From GM7GCV1 sp965221105 (GTDB lineage: Bacteria; Pseudomonadota; Gammaproteobacteria; Pseudomonadales; GM7GCV1), in the NCBI GenBank assembly GCA_965221105.1, contig OZ244871.1, positions 124,001 through 188,000 on the forward strand: a DNA stretch of 64,000 nucleotides, written 5' to 3'. The notes below the pieces were generated by a model that was not told the DNA's origin, made no database searches, and was given only the letters and a program-made list of their open reading frames with translations. A program made the translations under genes and the position numbers. Positions 9,040-19,049 of the stretch are shown in pieces; positions within the stretch are counted from its first letter, which is position 1; every line of letters starts with the position of its first letter.

Positions 9040-9528
9040 CGGCCCGTGCCGGACACAGGCAGGAGGCAGCCAGACCGTCCCTGTCGTTGCAGACCGCCGG
9101 AGCCGCCGTCGCCCGTCTTCAGAAGGTGGGCGACGGCAGGCGTATTCCTGGATGTGCCGAAACCTCATCGACACAAACCTGCACGGAGATTTTCAAACTG
9201 GGCCACTACCGGATGCGCTGGCATCAGAACTTCGCGCATGTATCCAGTGTGCAGAACAGCCGGGCTGAAATTCCCCCTAATTCCCAAGATTGCAGATTCT
9301 CAAGAACACATGCTGGGGCGAGTAGTGAGCGCATAGCTTCGAATTAGGGTACAATAAGACCCTGTTGGGAAAATCGGATTTGGGCTGTCGTCACCTGGAG
9401 CGGTACTTCCCGCTCGGGCTGTGCTTTCCAGCCAGAAGGATGAGGTCCTCTCGTTACATTCCGCTGCAGTGCGCGGCCCGAAGCTGCTCATATGCCGGTA
9501 GGTTTAATTGTAACTTTTTCTGAGGGCC
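9040..9528. other. No firm gene; possible broken continuation of the secreted-protein gene
   Basis: All three plus frames are open for parts of 9040-9300, but none has a start site with a ribosome site or a recognised domain. Removing one G from the five-G run at 9027-9031 would extend the upstream protein by about 70 residues with more cysteines, so decay of a longer gene is possible. From 9300 to 9528 nothing is seen apart from a TACAAT hexamer in 9341-9360. Confidence 0.4.
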
Positions 9529-9564
9529 GCCCCTGATGTCGTAAACGACATAGTCGCCAGGGGC
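9529..9564. other. Compound hairpin upstream of pyrC
   Basis: GCCCCTG (9529-9535) pairs with CAGGGGC (9558-9564). Inside it ATGTCG and CGACAT (9536-9541, 9546-9551) close a TAAA loop, leaving a six-base bulge on the right arm. It lies about 195 bases before pyrC and is not followed by a T-run on the plus strand. It could be a REP-like element or part of an RNA leader. Confidence 0.5.
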
Positions 9565-9758
9565 GAGGCTGTGTCAAGCACTGCAATCTGTTATCCGTAG
9601 TGCACTACTTTAGAGTAACCCGTACCTCTAAAGCTCTAAACTTCGGCAGTTCATTAAGCCATGTACCATCAGGCTACCGGGTAATTGGCAGGCCTCTTCT
9701 ATTTCTATCGTACAATGAGAGCTGTTTCGCTGCCATTCGGCCTCCATCAAGGACTCCC

Positions 9759-10820
9759 ATGAGTGCCAATACTCTCAGCATAACCCGGCCTGACGACTGG
9801 CATCTTCACCTGCGAGACGGTGCTGCACTCCAGCTGACCGTGCCCCACGCTGCCCGCTACAACGGCCGTGCTATTGTCATGCCGAATCTGCAACCACCCC
9901 TGGTCACCGTAGATCTGGCGGCGAGCTACCGCACAAGAATTCTGGCGGCCCGGCCCCAAGGCTCCGCATTTGAACCCCTGATGACTTTGTACCTCACAGA
10001 CAACACAGCCGCGAGTGAGATTCTCGCGGCCAGTGCCCATCCAGCGGTGACCGCCTGCAAGCTCTATCCAGCGGGAGCAACAACCAACTCAGACTCAGGT
10101 GTCACCGACATCACCAACATTCACGGGACACTTGACGTCATGCAGGACGAGGGCATACCTCTGCTGATCCACGGCGAGGTCACTGACCCGAATGTCGATG
10201 TGTATGACCGTGAGAAGGTCTTTATCGACCAACACCTTGCCCCCCTGCTCAAGGATTTCCCGGAGCTCAGGGTTGTGCTTGAGCATATCACCACCGCTGA
10301 AGCTGCGCAGTTTGTCGAGAGTGGGCCCGCCAATCTGGCAGCCACGATCACAGTCCATCATCTGCTCTACGAGCGTAACCACATGCTCGCAAGTCGGATT
10401 CAACCCCACTTGTACTGCCTGCCGATTCTGAAGCGCAGACAGCATCAGGAGGCGCTTCTGCGAGTGGCGACGGGGGGCAACCCGCGCTTTTTCCTGGGCA
10501 GCGATTCCGCACCACACAGCATTGGGGAGAAGGAGAGCAGCTGCGGCTGCGCTGGCTGCTATACCGCGCATGCGTCCCTGGAGCTTTATGCGGAAGTTTT
10601 CGAGGCCGCTGGCGCTTTGGATACACTTGAGGCATTTGCAAGTCATCGGGGTCCGGATTTCTATGGGCTGCCGCGAAATAGCGACCGGATTGTTCTGGAA
10701 AGAAAATCATGGACAATTCCCGACAACTATACATATGGCGACTCTCACCTGAAGCCCCTCCGCTCAGGTGAACAGATTCAATGGCGCCTTTCCTCTTCAG
10801 GAACCAAGCCACATGAGTGA
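9759..10820 (+). CDS. pyrC: Dihydroorotase (class II)
   Basis: The zinc enzyme cyclises carbamoyl aspartate to dihydroorotate in pyrimidine synthesis. The protein begins SANTLSITRPDDWHLHLRDG, where HLH are metal ligands. It contains KLYPAGATTNSD, with the lysine that is carboxylated in the family, then LIHGE, LEHITT and GSDSAPH. ATG at 9759 has AAGGA seven bases upstream and gives 353 residues, close to the usual 345-350. A longer in-frame start exists at 9600 but lacks family similarity. The stop overlaps the rnt start by eight bases. Confidence 0.97.
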   Translation: MSANTLSITRPDDWHLHLRDGAALQLTVPHAARYNGRAIVMPNLQPPLVTVDLAASYRTRILAARPQGSAFEPLMTLYLTDNTAASEILAASAHPAVTACKLYPAGATTNSDSGVTDITNIHGTLDVMQDEGIPLLIHGEVTDPNVDVYDREKVFIDQHLAPLLKDFPELRVVLEHITTAEAAQFVESGPANLAATITVHHLLYERNHMLASRIQPHLYCLPILKRRQHQEALLRVATGGNPRFFLGSDSAPHSIGEKESSCGCAGCYTAHASLELYAEVFEAAGALDTLEAFASHRGPDFYGLPRNSDRIVLERKSWTIPDNYTYGDSHLKPLRSGEQIQWRLSSSGTKPHE

Positions 10821-11484
10821 GACCCGCACCTCCGAGCCCCCCCCAGAACTGCTGGCCAGCAGCGAAGGTTCTGTTCTTGCCGATCGATTTCGGGGATTCC
10901 TGCCGGTTGCTCTCGATGTCGAGACCGGCGGCTTCCGGGCGGACACACACGCATTGCTGGAACTTGCCGCAATCCCAATCCTGATGGACACTCAGGGACA
11001 GCTCTACCTCGAACACTGTTATTCAGCCGAAATCGAGCCCGTCGTGGGTTTGAAGGTCGAGGAAAGCGCACTGCAGTTCACTGGCATTGACCTGGACGAC
11101 CCCCAGCGCGAGGCACTTCCGGAAAAAGAGGCACTTAAGCAGGTGTTTCAGCCTGTTCGCCAACTGGTGCGCGAGTACGACTGTACACGCGCAATCATAG
11201 TCGCGCATAATGCACATTTTGATCTCGGGTTCATCAACGCCGCCTGTGAGCGGCAGAACATTAAACGCAACCCCTTTCACCCGTTTTCCTGCTTTGATAC
11301 AGCCACGCTCGCGGGTCTTGCCTACGGCCAGACAGTACTTGCGCGAGCCTGCACTGCCGCGCAGATCTCCTTCAATGACGATAATGCTCACTCGGCGCGC
11401 TATGATGCAACCAAGACGGCTGAGCTTTTTTGTAAAATTGTCAATGCTTGGCCCTTCCGGCCAAACTGGCAACTGCACACTTGA
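10813..11484 (+). CDS. rnt: Ribonuclease T
   Basis: RNase T is a DEDD-family 3'-5' exoribonuclease that trims tRNA and other stable RNAs. Asp35 and Glu37 lie in ALDVETGGF. The second motif is in AHNAHFDLGFI and the third in HSARYDATKT, which together form the DEDDh active site. The 223-residue length is normal. ATG at 10813 overlaps pyrC by eight bases, and the pyrC-rnt pairing is known from other gammaproteobacteria. A run of eight C lies at 10837-10844 in the variable N-terminal tail (SEPPPE). Confidence 0.96.
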   Translation: MSETRTSEPPPELLASSEGSVLADRFRGFLPVALDVETGGFRADTHALLELAAIPILMDTQGQLYLEHCYSAEIEPVVGLKVEESALQFTGIDLDDPQREALPEKEALKQVFQPVRQLVREYDCTRAIIVAHNAHFDLGFINAACERQNIKRNPFHPFSCFDTATLAGLAYGQTVLARACTAAQISFNDDNAHSARYDATKTAELFCKIVNAWPFRPNWQLHT

Positions 11485-11523
11485 AACCTGAACAACATAC
11501 CACATCACAGGAACACAACAAGA

Positions 11524-13821
11524 ATGTCTGACTCGCTTGAAACGGCAGCACTCGAATACCACCGCAAACCAACCAGGGGAAAACTGTCCATCCAGCCGAC
11601 CAAACCGCTCTCCAACCAGCGTGACCTGGCGTTGGCCTACTCCCCCGGTGTCGCGCACCCCTGCCACAAAATTGCCGAAGATCCTCAGGTTGCCGCGGAA
11701 TATACATCCCGCGGCAACCTTGTCGGCGTTGTAACCAATGGAACTGCGGTTCTGGGGCTGGGCGCACTCGGTGCGCTTGCCGCGAAGCCGGTTATGGAGG
11801 GCAAGGCGGTACTGTTCAAAAAGTTCGCTGGAATTGATGTCTTTGATATCGAAGTTGACGAAACCGATATTGATCGTTTCGTGGACGCAGTAGCCGCCCT
11901 GGAGCCGACCTTTGGTGGCATCAATCTGGAAGACATCAAGGCACCGGAGTGCTTTTTTATCGAGAAAAAACTCCGTGAACGAATGAATATACCGGTCTTT
12001 CATGACGATCAGCACGGAACTGCCATATGTTCAGCGGCAGCCGTATACAACGGTCTGCGTATTGTTGACAAGAAGATCGAAAATGCTCAACTGGTGGTAT
12101 CCGGTGGAGGCGCGGCCAGTATTGCCTGTACCGACCTCCTGGTCAGCATGGGACTCAAACGCGAAAACGTGCTTATGATCGACAGTCGCGGTGTCATCTA
12201 CGCTGGCCGCGAGCAGGGCATGAACGAGTGGAAAGCAGGCTATGCTGCTGCAACCGACGCCCGCACTCTGGATGATGCCATAGTGGATGCTGATATCTTC
12301 ATGGGCCTGTCGGGTCCCGGTGTTCTGACCCCGGACATGTGTAAAAAAATGGCCCGCGATCCACTGATCCTGGCCATGGCCAACCCCGTCCCGGAAATTA
12401 TGCCCGAACTCGCCAAGGAGGCCAGACCCGACGCAATTATCGCAACCGGGCGGTCCGACTACCCCAACCAGGTCAACAACGTCCTCTGCTTTCCGTTCAT
12501 ATTTCGGGGTGCACTGGATTGCGGGGCCACTACCATCAACGAAGCCATGAAACTGGCCTGCGTCCGAGCCATTGCCGATCTCGCGCACCAGGAAGCCAGC
12601 GAAGCTGTCGCTCGCGCCTATGTCGGTGAAAGACTCGAATTTGGCCCGGAGTACCTGATTCCCAAACCCTTTGATCCGCGGCTCATTGAGCAGGTGCCGT
12701 TAGCTGTTGTCGAGGCGGCCATGGAGAGTGGAGTTGCCTCACGGCCCATTACGGATCTCGAGGACTATGCACAGCAACTGAAAAGTCACAATCATCGCAG
12801 CCGTATTTTCATGCAGGCTGTCATTGAATTTGCACAATCCCACCCCGCCCGGGTCGCGTTTTCCGAAGGCGAAAACAGCGATGTGCTGCGTGCGCTGCAA
12901 ATGGTCATTGACGAAGGCGTCGCCCGGCCGGTCATTATTGGTCGACGCACGGAGGTACATCGAAAAATTGAGAAGCTGAATCTTCGGTACGAAGAAGGTC
13001 GTGACTTTGATTTGGTCGACCCGGAGAACAACGACAACTACGCCAAGCACTGGAAGTACTACCACGAACAGGTCGGCCGCTTCGGTGTTTCTGTAGAATC
13101 AGCGCAAAAAATTGTTCGTTCAAACAATACCGCACTGGCCGCCACCATGGTCGCTCTGAATGATGTGGATGCGATTCTGTGCGGCAAGGCCGGTCGCTAC
13201 GATCTGCACCTGCGCAACGTTGCCGCTCCTTTGGGCTACACACTGGCAGACAAGGTACGGATGTCAGCTGTCTGTGCGCTCCTGCACTCGGATGGACCGC
13301 TGTTTCTCACCGATCCCTTTGTGCATGTTGATCCCTCTGCAGAACAGGTTGTTACCAACGCTGAAAACGCTATCGACTTCGCTCGCAAGTTCGACATTGA
13401 ACCAAAAGTCGCCCTGGTATCGCACTCGAACTTCGGTTCCTACGAAGATCCTTCCGCAAAGAAAATGAAGCAGGCGTCGGAAATTTTGCGGGAAAAACAC
13501 CCTGATATCGAGATAGACGGCGAAATGGTGGCCTTTTCCGCCCTGAATGGAGACTTCAGAGATACCATAATGCCCCAGGCGAACCTGACCGGACGGGCAA
13601 ATGTCCTGGTCATGCCCAACATGGATTGCGCAAGCATCGCGCTGGGCATGATTCGCTCACTGACCGCAGCGCGACTGATCGGTCCCTATCTCTATGGACT
13701 TGAGAGAAGTGCCCACATACTCATACCCAGCGTCTCGGCTCGGGGTATCTTTAACATGACCGCACTCTGCTCGGCAGACGCACAAAAAACAGGTATTTCC
13801 TCACCCGCTGATTCACGTTGA
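11524..13821 (+). CDS. maeB: NADP-dependent malic enzyme with phosphotransacetylase-like C-terminus
   Basis: MaeB decarboxylates malate to pyruvate and makes NADPH. Residues 1 to about 430 form the malic enzyme part, with the tyrosine/lysine region (LAYSPGVAHPC), the metal-binding FHDDQHGTA segment and a Rossmann motif in VVSGGGAASIAC. From about 435 on there is a PTA/PTB-type domain (ARVAFSEGENSDVLRALQ), which regulates the enzyme through acetyl-CoA in the family. The 765 residues match the known size of about 759. It stands 39 bases after rnt. Confidence 0.95.
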   Translation: MSDSLETAALEYHRKPTRGKLSIQPTKPLSNQRDLALAYSPGVAHPCHKIAEDPQVAAEYTSRGNLVGVVTNGTAVLGLGALGALAAKPVMEGKAVLFKKFAGIDVFDIEVDETDIDRFVDAVAALEPTFGGINLEDIKAPECFFIEKKLRERMNIPVFHDDQHGTAICSAAAVYNGLRIVDKKIENAQLVVSGGGAASIACTDLLVSMGLKRENVLMIDSRGVIYAGREQGMNEWKAGYAAATDARTLDDAIVDADIFMGLSGPGVLTPDMCKKMARDPLILAMANPVPEIMPELAKEARPDAIIATGRSDYPNQVNNVLCFPFIFRGALDCGATTINEAMKLACVRAIADLAHQEASEAVARAYVGERLEFGPEYLIPKPFDPRLIEQVPLAVVEAAMESGVASRPITDLEDYAQQLKSHNHRSRIFMQAVIEFAQSHPARVAFSEGENSDVLRALQMVIDEGVARPVIIGRRTEVHRKIEKLNLRYEEGRDFDLVDPENNDNYAKHWKYYHEQVGRFGVSVESAQKIVRSNNTALAATMVALNDVDAILCGKAGRYDLHLRNVAAPLGYTLADKVRMSAVCALLHSDGPLFLTDPFVHVDPSAEQVVTNAENAIDFARKFDIEPKVALVSHSNFGSYEDPSAKKMKQASEILREKHPDIEIDGEMVAFSALNGDFRDTIMPQANLTGRANVLVMPNMDCASIALGMIRSLTAARLIGPYLYGLERSAHILIPSVSARGIFNMTALCSADAQKTGISSPADSR

Positions 13822-13907
13822 GTACGGTGCGGGGATTTCTCTGCCCACCTTATCCATTCTCCGCATTCAATGAATGAACGCCCGGCTTCACAACGCACAC
13901 TACTCAA

Positions 13908-16736
13908 ATGCAAGAAATTCAGATTCGTGGCGCGCGTACCCACAATTTAAAGAATATCGACCTGAATATTCCCCGCGACAAATTGGTCGTCATCACAGGC
14001 TTGTCGGGGTCTGGAAAATCTTCGCTTGCATTTGACACCCTGTATGCCGAAGGTCAGCGTCGATATGTCGAGTCGCTTTCGGCATATGCACGCCAGTTTC
14101 TGGCTATCATGGACAAGCCGGATGTCGACAGTATCGAGGGACTGTCTCCAGCCATCTCCATTGAGCAGAAGTCAACCTCCCACAACCCAAGGTCTACGGT
14201 AGGAACGGTTACCGAGATATATGACTATCTGCGCCTGCTGTACGCACGTATTGGTGATCCGCGCTGCCCCCGGCACGATCAATCTCTCGCCGCGCAGACA
14301 GTGAGCGAAATGGTCGATATGGTTATGGAAGCTGCTGCGGAGACACGGATTCAGATCCTGGCACCCATGGTTCGGAATCGCAAGGGCGAACACAGCCACA
14401 TGTTTTCGCAGTTGAGGGCCGATGGCTTTGTCCGGGTACGAATCGATGGCCTGGTTGCTGATCTGGATGATCTGCCAGAGATCAACAAAAACCAGAATCA
14501 CCAGATTGAGGTAGTCGTCGATCGGCTCAAAATTCGCCCCGGAATCGAACAGCGGGTCGCCGACTCTCTGGAAACGGCCTTGGGTTTGACCGACGGCCTG
14601 GCCCTGCTGGATAACCTGGATGACCCGGATGCGGGGAAGCTTTTTTCCGCACGATTTGCCTGCCCGCTCTGTGACTACAGCCTCAACGAGCTTGAGCCGC
14701 GCCTGTTTTCGTTCAATAACCCCGCCGGGGCCTGCCCAAGCTGCGACGGGCTGGGCATCAGGCAGTTCTTTGATCAGACAAAAATCATCCAGTATCCAGA
14801 GATCAGCCTGGCGGATGGTGCAATTCGTGGCTGGGATCGACGCAACTTCTACTACTATCAGATGCTCCTCTCTCTGGCTGACCACTACGGTTTCGACATG
14901 GAGGCACCCTTTGAAGACCTGGCAGAGAGCAGCCGGGACGCTATTATGATGGGCTCCGGCGATGATGTCATTGAGTTTAGCTACGTCAATGACAGGGGCG
15001 ACACCTATGTACGACGCCACCCGTTTGAAGGTATTGTGCGCAATTTCGAACGTCGCTACCGGGACACCGAATCGCAATCCGTACGCGACGAGCTCAGCAA
15101 GTTTCTGACCACCCGGGACTGCGAGGACTGCGGCGGCAGTCGCCTGCGTGAGGAGTCCAGGAACGTCTATGTGGATGAACACCCACTCCACGAAATAACG
15201 GCCAAGACGGTGCGGGATGCTGTCAGCTACTATTCACAACTTGAGCTCAGCGGCATTCAGGCAGAAATCGGCGAAAAGATACTCAAGGAGATCCGCGAAC
15301 GTCTGCACTTCCTGTCCGATGTGGGGCTTGGCTACCTCAACCTCAATCGCAGCGCGGACACGCTGTCAGGCGGCGAAGCACAGCGCATCCGACTCGCAAG
15401 CCAGATTGGCGCGGGACTGGTCGGAGTTATGTATGTTCTGGATGAACCTTCCATTGGGCTCCATCAGCGTGACAACGCCCGGCTTCTCTCAACACTCATG
15501 CGCCTGCGCGACCTGGGCAACTCCGTCCTGGTCGTCGAGCACGACGAAGAAGCCATCCGCACAGCTGACCAGATCATCGACCTGGGCCCCGCGGCTGGCC
15601 TGCATGGTGGAGAGATTGTCTGCCAGGGCGATGCTCAAACCATCGCCGGGTGCACAGAATCCCTTACTGGAGATTACCTGTCGGGACGCAAGTCCATTGC
15701 GGTCCCCAGCCAGCGACTCAAGCCCGCTGAAGGTCAATGGTTGCGCATTAAGGGTGCCAGCGGCAACAACCTCAAAAATGTTGAACTTCAGGTGCCCAAG
15801 GGGCTGATGACCTGCGTCACCGGCGTCTCAGGATCCGGCAAATCCACGCTGATCAACGATACTCTCTATCCCCTGGCGGCCACTGCCCTCAACAAGGCAT
15901 CGACCCTCAACCCGGCACACCACACTTCCGTGGAAGGACTGGATCTGTTCATCAACTGTGTGGATATCGACCAGAGCCCAATTGGCAGAACACCCCGCTC
16001 AAATCCGGCTACCTATACAGGCCTGTTTACTCATATTCGCGACCTGTTTGCAGGCACCGAGGAGTCTCGAGCTCGTGGCTACAAACCGGGGCGATTCAGC
16101 TTCAATGTCAAAGGTGGACGCTGTGAAGCCTGCCAGGGAGATGGTCTGATCAAGGTGGAGATGCATTTCCTGCCCGATGTCTATGTCCTGTGCGAGCACT
16201 GCACCGGTCAGCGCTACAACCGGGAGACTCTGGAAGTACAGTACAAGGGGCGCACCATCCATGAAGTGCTGGAAATGACGGTTGAGGTTGCGCTGGATTT
16301 TTTTGACGCAGTGCCTCCCATCAAGCGTCGTCTGGATACCCTGATGTCAGTGGGGCTTTCCTATATCAGACTTGGTCAGCCGGCGACCACTCTATCAGGA
16401 GGTGAAGCCCAGCGCGTCAAACTCTCTCGCGAACTGGCCAAGCGCAATACCGGCTCAACTCTCTATATACTGGATGAACCTACTACAGGGCTGCATTTTC
16501 ACGACATCAAACAGCTCCTTGATGTTCTCCATCAACTGAGGGACGACGGCAACACCCTGGTTGTCATAGAACACAATCTCGATGTCATCAAGACAGCCGA
16601 CTGGATTATTGACCTGGGTCCGGAAGGTGGATCTGAGGGTGGCGAAATCATTGCAACTGGAACCCCTGAGCACGTAGCCGGGGTGAAGTCTTCACATACC
16701 GGAAGTTTTCTCAAGCCCTTGCTGAAAGACGCCTGA
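13908..16736 (+). CDS. uvrA: Excinuclease ABC subunit A
   Basis: UvrA recognises bulky DNA damage and loads UvrB in nucleotide excision repair. The 942 residues start with IRGARTHNLKNIDLNIPRDK and the first Walker A, GLSGSGKSS. The second Walker A is GVSGSGKST near residue 640, and both halves have ABC signatures (LSGGEAQRIRLA, LSGGEAQRVKLS). Zinc-finger cysteine pairs are seen in FACPLCDY..CPSCDGLG and in CEACQGDG..CEHCTGQRY. No clear LexA box was found in the 86 bases upstream. Confidence 0.98.
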   Translation: MQEIQIRGARTHNLKNIDLNIPRDKLVVITGLSGSGKSSLAFDTLYAEGQRRYVESLSAYARQFLAIMDKPDVDSIEGLSPAISIEQKSTSHNPRSTVGTVTEIYDYLRLLYARIGDPRCPRHDQSLAAQTVSEMVDMVMEAAAETRIQILAPMVRNRKGEHSHMFSQLRADGFVRVRIDGLVADLDDLPEINKNQNHQIEVVVDRLKIRPGIEQRVADSLETALGLTDGLALLDNLDDPDAGKLFSARFACPLCDYSLNELEPRLFSFNNPAGACPSCDGLGIRQFFDQTKIIQYPEISLADGAIRGWDRRNFYYYQMLLSLADHYGFDMEAPFEDLAESSRDAIMMGSGDDVIEFSYVNDRGDTYVRRHPFEGIVRNFERRYRDTESQSVRDELSKFLTTRDCEDCGGSRLREESRNVYVDEHPLHEITAKTVRDAVSYYSQLELSGIQAEIGEKILKEIRERLHFLSDVGLGYLNLNRSADTLSGGEAQRIRLASQIGAGLVGVMYVLDEPSIGLHQRDNARLLSTLMRLRDLGNSVLVVEHDEEAIRTADQIIDLGPAAGLHGGEIVCQGDAQTIAGCTESLTGDYLSGRKSIAVPSQRLKPAEGQWLRIKGASGNNLKNVELQVPKGLMTCVTGVSGSGKSTLINDTLYPLAATALNKASTLNPAHHTSVEGLDLFINCVDIDQSPIGRTPRSNPATYTGLFTHIRDLFAGTEESRARGYKPGRFSFNVKGGRCEACQGDGLIKVEMHFLPDVYVLCEHCTGQRYNRETLEVQYKGRTIHEVLEMTVEVALDFFDAVPPIKRRLDTLMSVGLSYIRLGQPATTLSGGEAQRVKLSRELAKRNTGSTLYILDEPTTGLHFHDIKQLLDVLHQLRDDGNTLVVIEHNLDVIKTADWIIDLGPEGGSEGGEIIATGTPEHVAGVKSSHTGSFLKPLLKDA

Positions 16737-17091
16737 GCGCACCAGCACATGAGAAGGGCTGCACACGCGGCTTTCCTTGTACAGCGCCAATTGATACCAG
16801 GGGGGCCTCCTGCGCAAGAAAAGTCCTTCTGCTTCCCCAACCTCAGGCCCCTCGACAGCCGGGCGATCCTGCCATCCTGTGGCTGCTTGACGAACTCAAC
16901 CGGACCGGCAGGGTCTTCTCCAGACCGAATGCACAACCCAAGACAGGTGCATGGCATCCGAATCGGGGGCAGCACCTCTGAAATCTACAGATCTACGTGG
17001 CATAAAAAACTATGAGTCACTCCGATCCCATATTTTCTAGACAAATCGCGCTACACGACTACAATCGCCTTTCCGCCACTGAGGCTACTGA
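16737..17091. other. Intergenic region between uvrA and fabA, no supported gene
   Basis: About 355 bases separate uvrA from fabA. One open frame (16749-17015) has no family resemblance and no ribosome site. No convincing terminator for uvrA was found. The fabA promoter and any fatty-acid regulator site should lie in 17000-17080, but no operator could be assigned by eye. Confidence 0.6.
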
Positions 17092-17610
17092 ATGCCCACT
17101 CTTCCGCTCAAACCCGCACAGCAAAACTCATACAGCGACGCTGAAATCCGCCACAGCGAAACTGGCATCGTCTTCGGAGAGGGCCGTCCGCAATTACCTG
17201 TGCGAGAAATGCTGATGATCGATCGGATTATCGAAATCAACAGGGATGGTGGTTCCTACGGTAAAGGCCGGATGATCGCCGAAATGGATATCAACCCGGA
17301 ACTGTGGTTTTTCAAGGTTCACTTCCCCGGGGACGCTGTCATGCCTGGTTGCCTTGGTTTGGACGCAATGTGGCAAATGGTCGGTTTCTATCTCGGCTGG
17401 CTCGGCCATCCTGGACGAGGGCGAGCCCTGGGTGTAGGCGAGGTCAAATTTACCGGTCAGGTCATGCCCGACGCTCAAAAAATTCGATACACAATTGATT
17501 ACTCCAGAGTTGTCGCGCGAACTCTGGTCATGGGCATTGCCGATGGTGAGCTGGCATGTGACGGGAAACCGATCTACATGGCCAAGAATCTCAAAGTCGG
17601 ATTGTTCTAG
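17092..17610 (+). CDS. fabA: 3-hydroxydecanoyl-ACP dehydratase/isomerase
   Basis: FabA dehydrates 3-hydroxydecanoyl-ACP and isomerises trans-2 to cis-3-decenoyl-ACP, the branch point to unsaturated fatty acids. The active site is visible as His77 in VHFPGDAVMPGCLG and Asp91 in GLDAMWQ, with the same spacing as the E. coli pair. The 172-residue length is canonical. It precedes fabB by 78 bases, the normal fabA-fabB arrangement. Confidence 0.97.
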   Translation: MPTLPLKPAQQNSYSDAEIRHSETGIVFGEGRPQLPVREMLMIDRIIEINRDGGSYGKGRMIAEMDINPELWFFKVHFPGDAVMPGCLGLDAMWQMVGFYLGWLGHPGRGRALGVGEVKFTGQVMPDAQKIRYTIDYSRVVARTLVMGIADGELACDGKPIYMAKNLKVGLF

Positions 17611-17688
17611 CCAACGCTGGGCACATCGCATTCAAAAGCCGCAATTTAGAGTTAAAATAAACGCCAGTCTGATAATCGCAGGACTCCT

Positions 17689-18900
17689 ATGAGAAGAGTT
17701 GTAATCACTGGGTTAGGTATTGTTTCCTGTTTGGGTAACGACACGAAAACGGTGGCGGAATCCTTGCGCGAAGGCACTTCTGGGATAACCCATAACGAAG
17801 AATTCTCAGAGATGGGATTCCGCAGCCAGGTCAGCGGCAAAATCGATATAGATGTACAGGCCCGAATAGATCGCAAAGCGCTGCGATTTATGGGCGATGC
17901 TGCGGCATTTGGCTATATCTCCATGGATCAGGCGATTCAGGATTCAGGTCTCTCGGAAGGGGAAGTATCCAACGAACGGACCGGGCTGATCATGGGTTCG
18001 GGCGGCACCTCCTGTGCCAGCCAATTGGAATGTGCAGATATTATCCGGACTCGCGGTGTGAAGCGGGCAGGTCCGTACAGGGTCACCCAGATCATGGGCA
18101 GCACGGTATCAGCCTGTCTGGCGACGCCTTTCAAAATCAAGGGCTACAACTACTCCATGACCTCGGCCTGTGCCACCAGTTCCCATTGCATAGGAAACGC
18201 TGTAGAACTCATCCAGTGGGGCAAACAGGATATTGTCTTCGCTGGCGGTGGTGAGGAACTGCACTGGAATATGGCTGGTGCCTTCGATGCCATGGGGGCC
18301 CTGTCGTCCAAATACAACGAAGCGCCGGCCACCGCATCCCGGCCCTATGACGCCAACCGCGACGGCTTTGTAATATCGCTCGGCGCTGGTTGTGTTGTCC
18401 TTGAGGAATATGAACATGCCAGGGCACGCGGTGCCAAGATGTATGCTGAAGTAGTTGGTTACGGTGCTACATCGGATGGATACGATATGGTTGCACCTTC
18501 TGGAGAGGGGGCACAGCGCTGCATGCGCATGGCGCTCCAGGATGTCGAGGGATCCATTGATTACGTGAATACCCACGGTACCAGCACTCCGGCTGGCGAT
18601 ATCACCGAACTGGAAGGCATTCAGGCCCTGCTCGGTGACAACATGCCAGCCGTAGCCTCAACCAAATCCCTCTCTGGCCACTCGCTCGGCGCTGCCGGCG
18701 TTCACGAGGCCATATTCTCATTGATTATGATGGAAGAAGGTTTCATCGCTGCATCAGCCAATATAGAAACTTTGGACCCGGGTGCAGAGGGTGTGCCCCT
18801 GGTGCGTGAACTTCAGGAACATGCTGACCTTCAACAGATCATGTCGAACAGCTTTGGTTTTGGCGGCACGAATGCCTGCCTGATTTTCCGGAAAGTCTGA
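17689..18900 (+). CDS. fabB: 3-oxoacyl-ACP synthase I
   Basis: FabB elongates the cis-3-decenoyl-ACP made by FabA, so both genes together give unsaturated fatty acids. The thiolase fold carries the nucleophile Cys161 in TSACATSSH and the two histidines in NTHGTSTPAGD and SLSGHSLGAAG. The C-terminus has the NSFGFGGTNACLIF motif. The 403 residues are typical. The ATG follows AGGA at 17680-17683. Confidence 0.97.
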   Translation: MRRVVITGLGIVSCLGNDTKTVAESLREGTSGITHNEEFSEMGFRSQVSGKIDIDVQARIDRKALRFMGDAAAFGYISMDQAIQDSGLSEGEVSNERTGLIMGSGGTSCASQLECADIIRTRGVKRAGPYRVTQIMGSTVSACLATPFKIKGYNYSMTSACATSSHCIGNAVELIQWGKQDIVFAGGGEELHWNMAGAFDAMGALSSKYNEAPATASRPYDANRDGFVISLGAGCVVLEEYEHARARGAKMYAEVVGYGATSDGYDMVAPSGEGAQRCMRMALQDVEGSIDYVNTHGTSTPAGDITELEGIQALLGDNMPAVASTKSLSGHSLGAAGVHEAIFSLIMMEEGFIAASANIETLDPGAEGVPLVRELQEHADLQQIMSNSFGFGGTNACLIFRKV

Positions 18901-19049
18901 GCCATTCAGGCTGAATACTGCGGCGCATAAAAAACCCACTCTTCAGGACTCCCTGTGTGGCCCCCCTGAACATTTCAGACTTCTCGAATGCGCCAGGACA
19001 CCCTGCTGATCTGGCCCGAAGTGCAGGGACTTGTTGGGGCAGGCACTTG

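Noticed and set aside
11023..12015. 330-codon open frame antisense to rnt and maeB
   Set aside because: It spans the junction of two well-supported genes on the other strand and shows no protein family features.
13822..13907. LexA (SOS) box upstream of uvrA
   Set aside because: No CTG-N10-CAG with acceptable symmetry was found in this gap.
14172..15191. 339-codon open frame antisense to uvrA
   Set aside because: It is a shadow frame opposite a conserved ABC ATPase; there is no start context.
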